Source of the DNA: JABDMH01 sp965223165
Lineage (GTDB): Bacteria; Bacteroidota; Bacteroidia; Chitinophagales; Saprospiraceae
Assembly (NCBI GenBank): GCA_965223165.1
Contig: CBDCVQ010000020.1
Span: 372,001-436,000 of the forward strand
DNA: 64,000 nt
Reading direction: 5' to 3'
Of the stretch, positions 38,631 through 46,043 are shown one piece after another. Each line of letters begins with the position of its first letter. The stretch's first letter is position 1. A program made the position numbers and the translations under genes. The notes under the pieces were generated by a model, which did no database searches, was not told the DNA's origin, and saw only the letters and a list, made by a program, of their open reading frames with translations.

Positions 38631-38695
38631 AGAGGCAATTAAAACGCATGGATTGAAAAATATAACCTAATTTATATAACCCGTTAGAGCACATT

Positions 38696-39796
38696 ATGCT
38701 ACTTCTTGACATGACCCGGCCCGTCCCGAGCTGGGCGCCCATCGGGCTTGGACCCCCCCGATCCATCATGGCAGCGATCATAGGCTCCTGCTTGCTGGTG
38801 ACGCTTTGCCAGGCTCAGGATATTCATCTTTCGCACATCCATGCCTCCCCCACTCACCTAAACCCAGCCATGACGGGCTTGACCCTGGCTGATATGCGCT
38901 TTATAGCCAACTATCGGGGGCAGTGGAATTCTTTTACCAAAGGCTATCGCACAGTGGTGGCGTCCGGAGACATGAAGCTCAACAAGGGCTTTGGCACGCA
39001 GGACGATGTGGGCGTGGGTCTCATGCTACTGGCTGACCAAGCAGGGGATCTCAATTTTACCACGCTCTCAGCCGGACTATCAATGGCTTACCACAAATCG
39101 CTCAATGATGAAGGCTCTCATTTCATCTCCGCGGGCTTGGTAGCGGGTATTGTCGAAAATCGGCTGGATCTAGCCAATGCAAAGACCAAAGTGCAGTTTG
39201 ATCCCTTTCTCCACCATCCTGATTTTGTCAGCAAGTTTGCCGTGTTTGATGTCTCTGCGGGCCTAGCGTGGTTCGTACCATTTGGCCGGAACAATCATGT
39301 GTATGCCGGTGCCTCTCTGTCGCATATCAACCGGGCGTTGGTATCATTCAATCGCAATCTGGAAGATCGGCCCGACAGTCATTTTCTGTTTCGCAAGACG
39401 GTTTTGCACGGCGGCGCCAATTTAAACGTGAATTATTTCCTAACACTCAAACCCAGCTTCATCTACTTTAGCCAGGGGCCCCATCGTGAAATGACCTTTG
39501 GCACCTTCTTTACGTACAACCCAACGGACGAGTACGTACGTCCGGAGTATCGCATCTACCTGGGTGCTTGGTTGCGCTGGTCCTTCAAGGATGCCGACAT
39601 CAATAGAGATGCGATCATCGCCTCGGTACGGTATGACATACGCAACACGATTTTCTCACTATCCTATGACATCAACATCTCCCCATTGACCAAAGCCAGC
39701 AGCGGTCAAGGGGGTCCGGAATTGTCGATTATCCATAACATCGACTTCATCCGTCCCGAGCGTATTCGATTTAGGGTAAAGTGCCCCGAATTCTAG
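38696..39796 (+). CDS. PorP/SprF family type IX secretion membrane protein
   Basis: A 366-residue protein with an N-terminal hydrophobic export signal ending near LCQAQ, followed by the family hallmark: HLSHIHASPTHLNPAMTG, then a NYRGQW motif, and repeated beta-strand-like segments (GVGLMLLAD, HFISAGLVAGI, YAGASLSHI). PorP/SprF proteins are outer-membrane partners that work with type IX cargo carrying type B signals. They are typically encoded right after a giant cargo gene, as here (65 bp downstream, same strand, likely co-transcribed). The upstream start at 38696 gives a charged n-region. A start at 38768 is also possible, but its signal peptide would lack positive charge. A role in secreting or anchoring the giant protein is inferred from family and position. 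Confidence 0.9.
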   Translation: MLLLDMTRPVPSWAPIGLGPPRSIMAAIIGSCLLVTLCQAQDIHLSHIHASPTHLNPAMTGLTLADMRFIANYRGQWNSFTKGYRTVVASGDMKLNKGFGTQDDVGVGLMLLADQAGDLNFTTLSAGLSMAYHKSLNDEGSHFISAGLVAGIVENRLDLANAKTKVQFDPFLHHPDFVSKFAVFDVSAGLAWFVPFGRNNHVYAGASLSHINRALVSFNRNLEDRPDSHFLFRKTVLHGGANLNVNYFLTLKPSFIYFSQGPHREMTFGTFFTYNPTDEYVRPEYRIYLGAWLRWSFKDADINRDAIIASVRYDIRNTIFSLSYDINISPLTKASSGQGGPELSIIHNIDFIRPERIRFRVKCPEF

Positions 39797-39979
39797 CGGA
39801 CCGTAGCTAAGGAGAAAAAAAGATGGCCGGGACTTACCCAAACGGAGCTTTCATCCGCCCATGTCCTGGCCTGCAACCGTGGAAGAAATAACGCTTTTGA
39901 CACCAAGAAAAAGCAATCCGTCACAGCATGTCCCATCTCTAAGACGCCCAGGGTGTGCAATTAAAATGATAACGCCCCC

Positions 39980-40969
39980 CTACTGGATCACCAAAACCAC
40001 ATTGCCTGACTTGGCACCGCTCTCAATATGGCGGTGGGCTTCGGCAACCTCTGCCAGGGTGTAGGATCGTTCGAGTATGGTCTTGAGGTGACCGGAAGCT
40101 AACAGGCCTTTTAAGTGTTCCATATCCTCGACACTTGGACTGGTCAGACCTGTGCCGGTCCTTTTTCCTGTGCGGCGCCACGGGAGGTAGTCATACCCTG
40201 AGTGCAACAATCCCAAGATCGATCGGTAGGGTGAGGGGATGGCGGAAAAATAGCGCCCCTTTCGGTTCAAAAGGCGTAAGGCGTCGGGAAGCGAGATCTT
40301 ACCGACGACATCTAAGATGACGTCGTATGTCTTGCCCGATTGGGCAAACTGCTCGGTCGTGTAGTCAATCACGTAATCCGCGCCTACCGATCGTAGCATG
40401 TCGAGCTTAGATGCGGCATCCACGGCTGTCACTGCTGCGCCCAGCTCCTTGGCCAGTTGCACAGCGTACGTACCGATGCCGCCTCCCGCTCCATTGATCA
40501 ATATGGTCTCACCCTTCTTCAATCCTGCCAGTCGAATGAAGTGCAGCGAATCCAGGGCCAGGCCCACGGGTGCCGCTTGGGCAAAGGAAATGTTGCCGGG
40601 CAACCGGACTAATGCGGTCGTCTCTGGTAAGCTGATGTATTCCGCGTAACTGCCAAATTTGGGCCCACTGACGCCAAAGATCCTATCGCCAGGTTTAAAC
40701 CGGGTGACGTCGGCACCTACGGCTTCGACCTCCCCGGCCAGGTAGCCGCCCAGGATCTTCACTCTTGGCTTGAAGAGGCCAAAGTAAAGCCGCACCATGA
40801 GCCAGACAAACGTAGGTATCTTCGGGCTGCGCAACTCGCAATCACCCATGGTGATGGCTGCCGCTCGCACTTTGATCAAGAGCTCGTGGGCTCCGGCGGT
40901 GGGCATCGGCACTTCCTGGACGGAAAGCACTTCGGGGGGTCCGTATCGATCGTACACTACCGCTTTCAT
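39980..40969 (-). CDS. NAD(P)-dependent alcohol dehydrogenase / quinone oxidoreductase (MDR family)
   Basis: 329 residues of the medium-chain dehydrogenase/reductase fold. The N-terminus has the family pattern MKAVVYDRYGPPEVL. A GroES-like catalytic domain follows (residues 1-120), then the nucleotide-binding Rossmann motif INGAGGGIGTYAVQLAKELG (about residues 148-167), and a C-terminal return to the catalytic domain (EVAEAHRHIESG, KSGNVVLVI). The structural zinc cysteine cluster is not visible, which fits the quinone-oxidoreductase-like branch rather than classical zinc alcohol dehydrogenases. Substrate cannot be read from sequence. It stands alone, convergent with the PorP/SprF gene. Confidence 0.9.
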   Translation of the reverse strand: MKAVVYDRYGPPEVLSVQEVPMPTAGAHELLIKVRAAAITMGDCELRSPKIPTFVWLMVRLYFGLFKPRVKILGGYLAGEVEAVGADVTRFKPGDRIFGVSGPKFGSYAEYISLPETTALVRLPGNISFAQAAPVGLALDSLHFIRLAGLKKGETILINGAGGGIGTYAVQLAKELGAAVTAVDAASKLDMLRSVGADYVIDYTTEQFAQSGKTYDVILDVVGKISLPDALRLLNRKGRYFSAIPSPYRSILGLLHSGYDYLPWRRTGKRTGTGLTSPSVEDMEHLKGLLASGHLKTILERSYTLAEVAEAHRHIESGAKSGNVVLVIQ

Positions 40970-41197
40970 AGACCGAAGATAGCGCGAAGCAACGCACCCG
41001 GATTTGTTTTATGGATGGAGGGCTCCCGTCACCCCATGAAGTACTATTTATCTACCAGTTGATGATCGGTCAAATTCCACCCGTTGGGTCCGGCCAAATC
41101 TCTCTTCCACTATTTGTATCACGGGTCCACCCTCATTTGTGAGTGTTTCGCTAACTTTAAATAGAAGCATTTATTCACGGAAAAAACCAAAAAGACC

Positions 41198-41524
41198 ATG
41201 GGTAGCACCAAAGAGGTGCTCCAACACCATCTAAATGCGCTGAGTGCTGATGTAGACACCATTTTGAAGGATTACACGGAAGCCTCCGTGCTGATCGGAC
41301 CGGAGGTCATGCTCAGAGGACTTTCGGAGATTCGATCCTTCTTCGTCGAATTTATGAGCAATCTGCCCGAGGGGCTGCTGGATGCCATCGTGATCCGACG
41401 CCAGGAAATAGATGGGGAGCTCGCCTACATCTTCTGGGATGCCAAACCCTGGATGCAGGTGGGCACGGACACGTTTATCATCCGCGATGGGAAGATCCTC
41501 TATCAGACATTTGCTTTTGCTTAG
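41198..41524 (+). CDS. SnoaL/NTF2-like small protein
   Basis: 108 residues with the layout of the NTF2-like (SnoaL-type) cone fold: an N-terminal helix (HHLNALSADVDTILKDY), a strand with TEASVLIGPE, a helix with GLSEIRSFFVEF, and C-terminal strands ending in DTFIIRDGKILYQTFAFA. Members are small isomerases, polyketide cyclases or ligand-binding proteins of unassigned function, so no reaction is claimed. The stop codon overlaps the first bases of a tandem repeat that fills the space to the next, convergent gene. A -7-like element (TAACTTTA) lies near 41152, but no well-spaced TTTG partner was found. Confidence 0.8.
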   Translation: MGSTKEVLQHHLNALSADVDTILKDYTEASVLIGPEVMLRGLSEIRSFFVEFMSNLPEGLLDAIVIRRQEIDGELAYIFWDAKPWMQVGTDTFIIRDGKILYQTFAFA

Positions 41525-42195
41525 GCGGGTTGCGCGTGAGCGTGATGGTGATGGCGATTTTCCGGGATGGCCTACGGCCGCGTTTACCGTCTGTATTCCC
41601 CGCTAAACAGCTACACAATTAAACACCTAAACAGGCGGCTGAGCTTGATGGGTAGATTATGATGGTGATTGCGATTTTCCAGGAGGGGCCTACGGCCGCG
41701 TTTACCGTCTGTATACCCCCTAAACAGCTACACAAATTAAACACCTAAACAGGCGGGTGAGCCGCTGCGGGTGAGCTTGATTGTGATTGGTAGATGGTGA
41801 TGGTGATTGCGATTTTCCAGGATAGCCCACGGTCGCGTTTACCGTCTGTATTCCCCCTAAACAGCTACACAATTAAACAGCTAAACAGGCGGGTGAGCCG
41901 CTGCCGGTGGGCGTGATTGCGATTGGTTGAGCGTGATGGTGATTGCGATTTTCCAGGAGGGCACGCGGCCTCAATTACCGTCTGGATTCCCCGCTAAACA
42001 GCTACACAATTAAACAGATACACAGGCGGGTGAGCCGCTGCGGGTAAGCTTGATGATTGTGATGGGTAGATGGTGATGGTGATTGCGATTGATCGAACTC
42101 CACCACAGTGCCGATACCCCCTCTGCCATAGCAGTACTGTATTCCCCGCTAAACACCTACACAATTAAGCACCTAACACAATTAAGCACCTAAAC
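41523..42195. repeat. Minisatellite: five imperfect tandem units of 110-170 bp
   Basis: Units start with AGGCGGG or AGGCGGC at 41523, 41633, 41751, 41887 and 42024. Most units contain a GATGGTGATTGCGATTTTCC stretch, a GCGTTTACCGTCTGTA stretch, and a TAAACAGCTACACAATTAAA stretch. Units 3-5 also share GTGAGCCGCTGC. Unit 5 is diverged and carries an extra duplicated segment (AATTAAGCACCTAA). The repeat begins at the stop codon of the plus-strand NTF2-like gene and ends at the stop codon of the minus-strand coiled-coil gene. No coding potential is convincing inside it. Confidence 0.85.
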
Positions 42196-43071
42196 CTGCG
42201 CAATAATCTGCTCCTTTTCCGTGGCGATTGCGTCCATCATCTGCTGCTTGCGACGTTTTAGCAGGCCGATCAGATGATCGAGCAGTCGCTCCAATCGGTC
42301 CAGTTTCTTTTGTAAGTCTTGCCGCTCCTTGGTGGTCGATATCTCATCAAAAAGCTCGTTGATCTCGTGATAGTGCAGTCCATGTGAATCCATGGTAAAC
42401 ATCTCATGCAGAGACACCAAAATATCAATAACCTCATCGACTTCGCGAAATAATTCTTGCAGAGCCGGCTCGGCAGCAGCCACGAGCGCCTGGCTATGGC
42501 GGAGGTTGTCCTCCACGATGCGCTTGAGGACCTGTGTCTCGTGATAGGACTTGCCAATTCGATTAAAAATCTCTCCGGCAGCCAGATGCGTGGTGATCGA
42601 CCGGATGTGCCCCAAGCTCCGCACACCCGCCGCCACGGCCTCATCCATCTCTATACACAACCGGTAGCCCGTACCGACGAAGTCTATGCTGTACAAGAGG
42701 GCTCGTCTCTCGCGATCGGTCTCATCCTGCCTGGGAGCCAACCGCAGGGCCTGGTCCAATGCATGCTCTGCGTCCGTCAGGGTCTCTACCTGCTTCTCCA
42801 GCACCGATCGCTCATAATGCATGGCTTTGATCTCTTGGTCCAGTTGCAGATATGCTTGCATGTGATCCTGGTGTTGGCGAAGATCCGACGGGCTCGGATG
42901 TCTACCGGCAGCCCCGTACTTTCGTTGAAATCGGGCAATCTTCCCCTGCCGTTTTTCCATGGCTTTTTGCCTCGCCGCCATCGCTCGCCGCAAGATCCGC
43001 ACCCTTCGGCTTGCCTTGCGCAATACACTAACCTGCTGCGCTAAAGTGATGATCTCTTGCAGCGCAGACAC
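42190..43071 (-). CDS. Hypothetical coiled-coil protein
   Basis: 293 residues, not recognised. There is no signal peptide or membrane segment, so it is probably cytoplasmic. The sequence is almost entirely helical with heptad-like stretches: a basic N-terminal part rich in Arg/Lys (residues 15-50, RRVRILRRAMAARQKAMEKR), a central acidic/helical part (about 75-130), and a C-terminal coiled coil (about 245-290, LQKKLDRLERLLDHLIGLLK) ending in EKEQIIAQV. The middle (residues 130-240) holds LCIEMDEAVAAG and HETQVLKRIVEDNLRH. Its 3' end lies in the last unit of the adjacent minisatellite. There are no operon partners. It is likely a real gene, from its length and consistent protein-like composition. 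Confidence 0.65.
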   Translation of the reverse strand: MSALQEIITLAQQVSVLRKASRRVRILRRAMAARQKAMEKRQGKIARFQRKYGAAGRHPSPSDLRQHQDHMQAYLQLDQEIKAMHYERSVLEKQVETLTDAEHALDQALRLAPRQDETDRERRALLYSIDFVGTGYRLCIEMDEAVAAGVRSLGHIRSITTHLAAGEIFNRIGKSYHETQVLKRIVEDNLRHSQALVAAAEPALQELFREVDEVIDILVSLHEMFTMDSHGLHYHEINELFDEISTTKERQDLQKKLDRLERLLDHLIGLLKRRKQQMMDAIATEKEQIIAQV

Positions 43072-43327
43072 CTACCGATATTGATCGTGAAAAAAGATCC
43101 CCGGGTACCGACTGCCACCGCGCTGGGGGCGAGACTGGGGTTTCGGGACTTCGGTAAATGCTGGCCAAGATCGAGCAGCTGCGGCAGCCAGCAGATGGCA
43201 GAGAGGCTGAGATGGTCGGGGATCGGAAGTCGGCAAAATTCAATCAAATATGACCCTGCCAATATACCGTTCCCCGGACAGTAGCGTAATACCGTTCATC
43301 TGATCAGCCCAAAAAAGCCACCAGCAC

Positions 43328-44269
43328 TCAGTAATTAGCTGAATCCAGCCCCAGTTGTTTGCGCAGCCCTCGGTCAGCCACATCATGCTGCCCCCAGTAG
43401 GCGCTATTCATCGTGTGGGTGCGGACCGCCCGTGTGATCAGCCTCTCGCCGGTACGCCCATTTGACGGACTGTGTTCTTCCCAAGCCACGATGCGGTGGG
43501 GAAATGCTTGTTCAAAGGTGATCTCCAGGATGCGTGCGAAATCATGGTATTCGACACGATAACGCAGCATCGGCTCAGCGGACAGCGTCGAATCATGTGA
43601 GGGCACCAGACTGGCCGTGGCCGATTCCACAGCAAAATCACGGTGACTCAGTCGCAAAAACATCGTACCAGGAATCAGCTCAATGTCTCCCGTGGGCAGT
43701 GCTTCGGGGTTCAGCCGGATCCGTGTCCAAAGTTCGTCCTCCAGCAGAGCAGCCCCTACCGTAAATGCTTGATCCCCTTCCGCTTCGAAATAAGAATGCA
43801 ACCGCCCGCGATACTGATTTCGCTTGAGATTGAGCTGAGAAAAGGTATGTCCGCACCACTCCTGCGATGTGGTCGTCACTTTGAGTGTCCTAGCCCCTTG
43901 CACCGGTGTGAAGATCGAGGCCATCATCGAATACGGATAAATGCCGGTGAAGAACTTACGCGTGGCGTTTAGTTTCAGCACGGAGGCAACCTCCTCCCGC
44001 TGTGCTCCCCCTTCAAATTTGACCTGCTTGTCGGTGAGAAAATCCTCCGTCACAAAGATGAGCACGGCTTCTCCGTCGTGCATTTCGCCGTACCTGGCTT
44101 GTGATAGTTGGTAGCGCGTAAGTTCTGCCTCGCCCCCATACCAGTAGGCGCTGAACTCCTCTGTCGGAGGGGCCATTGGCACGCCTTGACTACTGGCTGG
44201 CTCACAGCCGATCAGGCAAAGGGCAGCGATCCAAAGGATTGTACCCATGGTCAGTGTTTTATATCTCAT
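43328..44269 (-). CDS. Putative lipoprotein (family often labelled 'septum formation inhibitor Maf' in Bacteroidota)
   Basis: 313 residues beginning with a lipoprotein signal: basic start, hydrophobic core and the lipobox LIGC with the lipidation Cys at residue 22. The mature part starts with an EFSAYWYGGEAELTRYQLSQ segment, followed by MHDGEAVLIFVTEDFLTDKQ. I recall closely similar Bacteroidota proteins being annotated as Maf septum inhibitors. The nucleotide pyrophosphatase fold of true Maf proteins is not visible here, so that name is doubtful. It is more safely a cell-envelope lipoprotein of unknown role. The motif QEWCGHTFSQLNLKRNQYRG sits mid-protein. It is a single gene between the coiled-coil gene and the broken hydrolase. 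Confidence 0.75.
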   Translation of the reverse strand: MRYKTLTMGTILWIAALCLIGCEPASSQGVPMAPPTEEFSAYWYGGEAELTRYQLSQARYGEMHDGEAVLIFVTEDFLTDKQVKFEGGAQREEVASVLKLNATRKFFTGIYPYSMMASIFTPVQGARTLKVTTTSQEWCGHTFSQLNLKRNQYRGRLHSYFEAEGDQAFTVGAALLEDELWTRIRLNPEALPTGDIELIPGTMFLRLSHRDFAVESATASLVPSHDSTLSAEPMLRYRVEYHDFARILEITFEQAFPHRIVAWEEHSPSNGRTGERLITRAVRTHTMNSAYWGQHDVADRGLRKQLGLDSANY

Positions 44270-44358
44270 AGCACGAGAAAGATCTGATGATTCCGCTGCG
44301 AATTTAGGCAGCGATCCCTCGGCATGAACGGATTACGACGCTATTTGTCGCTGACAGC

Positions 44359-45247
44359 CTACTTTAGATGCATTCTAAAGAAATCGATCGTCCATTTCCA
44401 AGCCAACTCGGCCGCCTCCTTGTCATAGCGTGGGGTCGAGTCATTGTGAAAGCCGTGATTGACGTCGGGATATACATGGGCCGTGAAGTCCTTCCTGTGT
44501 ACCTTCAGCGCCCGTTCATACGCCGGCCATCCCTTGTTGACCCGCTCGTCCAGGCCGGCATAATGTAGCAAGAGAGGGGCCTGGATATCGGGCACCGATT
44601 CGATGGGGGCCTGTCCGCCGTAGAAAGGCACGGCCGCGCCCAGATCTGGTAGTCGGGCTGCCATCATGTTGGAGATCCAGCCGCCAAAGCAAAAGCCGAC
44701 CACCCCTACCCTGCCCGTGCACTCAGCGTGTGTTTTCAAATAATCAAAGGCCGCGATGAAGTCCTCCAGCATCTCGTTGCGATCTCGTTGTCGCTGCAGG
44801 GCCCGGGCCCTCATCGTCGGTCCCGGGGTAGCCACCCAGCGGCGTCAAAGCATCGGGCGAAATCGAGATGAATCCGGCCAAGGCGGCCCGCCGCCCGACA
44901 TCGGCAATATGTGGATTAAGGCCACGGTTTTCGTGCACCACCACGATGCCCGGCAGCTTGCCCGCGTGATCCTTGGGCCGAGAAAGCTGCGCCTTGATCT
45001 CGCCCCCTCCCTGCGGCGACGGGTAGGTGATGGATTCCGTGGTCAGCCGTGGATCGTCTTCCGGTACCTGGATATGATCCTGATAATTAGGCATGATAAA
45101 TTGGAGGATAGAGGGCACTGTCAGACCTCCAATGGCATACGCAGACAGGCTGTCCATAAACTGCCGGCGGTCGATACGGTTATGGGCATAGTCATCGTAG
45201 AGATCGAAGACTTCCTGGCGGATGTCCTCCTTTTTAATCCTTGTCAT
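44359..45247 (-). pseudogene. Dienelactone hydrolase family gene broken by a one-base frameshift
   Basis: Two overlapping frames make one protein. The N-terminal part (from 45247) has a twin-arginine-like RRQFMDSL segment, then GIVVVHENRGLNPHIADVGR and ISPDALTPLGGYPGTDDE. The C-terminal part (to 44359) has the nucleophile elbow GFCFGG (Cys), an Asp in YAGLDERV and a His in PDVNHGF, the Cys-Asp-His triad of the dienelactone hydrolase family. The 889-bp span is 3n+1. Removing one G from the GGG run at 44808-44810 joins the parts as DDEARALQRQ, giving about 295 residues, the usual length of the secreted YghX-like branch. All catalytic residues survive, so the lesion is either recent or a sequence error. 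Confidence 0.85.
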
Positions 45248-45405
45248 GATATTGCGTTTTTTGTTGATCCTAGCAATGGTTTATCCTGTGCTCCGGTCCA
45301 AGCGCCCTTTAATCTACCGTTTTTGTTCGAGCTCAGGTAGTCTGGGCTTCCCCACCCCAGGGCAATTGCATTATCAAGGCTTCAGAGAGACAGCGAGCTA
45401 GCAAG

Positions 45406-45429
45406 GCGTTTGGCGGGGCCGCCAAACGC
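45406..45429. other. Perfect 11-bp inverted repeat (hairpin)
   Basis: GCGTTTGGCGG (45406-45416) is followed by two G bases and its exact reverse complement CCGCCAAACGC (45419-45429). No T tract follows on either strand, so it is not a standard intrinsic terminator. It sits 33 bp before repeat copy 1 in the intergenic space upstream of the hydrolase and receptor genes, and could be a REP-like or cruciform-forming element. Confidence 0.7.
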
Positions 45430-45462
45430 GGCCTGATCTGGGATGTGCGTCCTTTGAGGCGG

Positions 45463-45684
45463 GTAGAGCTTCGCATGAAATTTTGTTGTTGATTCTAATG
45501 TCTTTGGTCCGCATACTTCGTTGCAAAGCCTCGCCATAGCCACGGCCAGCCACCCACGCGCTTTCGCGGTTCCCTCACTGCTCGCATTGTCATGCTCGAC
45601 CCTTCGAGATCGTTCGGTCAGGCCGCATCTGCGAACAAAATCCCATTGGATTTATTCAACATATCTAATCCGAAACTCTACTAG
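45463..45684. repeat. MITE-like dispersed repeat, copy 1
   Basis: About 222 bp, closely matching 49604-49835 along its whole length; shared blocks include GGTCCGCATACTTC, CGCGGTTCCCTCACT and CGAGATCGTTCGGTCA. The ends are inverted relative to each other: the left end reads GTAGAGCTTCG and the right end, reversed, reads GTAGAGTTTCG. The similarity continues inward imperfectly for about 55 bp. It contains no plausible gene. The form resembles a non-autonomous miniature transposable element or a folded intergenic repeat. Confidence 0.75.
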
Positions 45685-46043
45685 TAGCCGAGGCCATAAA
45701 CTTATCAGGACCTGGCCGGGTCAGGTGTCCTCGCCTGACACATCCTAGCAAGGTTATGACATAGCGTGGTCGTCCTAAGTGTGCTCAACTACTGTAAGAG
45801 GGCATCTTGCCATCCATCTTTGGACTTGATAGATACGTGCAGAATCCCATAATGCGATTGCCCTGATTTCCTGCCCTGTACGATAGATCTGGCATTGCCT
45901 TTGCCTGGGATATGACATCTTTGCGGCTTTGGGACAGAAACCTTGCAAATGCCAGTGAACCCGTGCTTCTTTGCAAGACTAATGCAATAATTCATCTATC
46001 AGCGTGATGCCGACCGATCACCGATATCGCTTTTACCACTTTA
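45685..46043. other. Intergenic space upstream of the TonB-receptor gene
   Basis: No convincing gene. A short inverted repeat (GTCAGG and CCTGAC around 45718-45740) is present. A minus-strand open frame (45789-45995, 68 codons) has no recognisable motif. The promoter of the receptor gene should lie here, but no clear TTTG/TAnnTTTG pair was identified. Confidence 0.4.

Noticed and set aside
20763..37898. CRISPR array, suggested by the very regular spacing
   Set aside because: The 153-nt units are coding, in frame and without unique spacers; they form one continuous protein.
41412..41606. Small plus-strand frame over the start of the minisatellite
   Set aside because: It overlaps the NTF2-like gene in another frame and runs into tandem repeats; its sequence is not protein-like.
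43041..43284. Short frames upstream of the coiled-coil gene
   Set aside because: Overlapping frames on both strands, none with signal or domain features; most likely leader sequence.
45789..45995. 68-codon minus-strand frame upstream of the TonB receptor
   Set aside because: No recognisable motif, signal peptide or conserved neighbour; it could not be told from chance.
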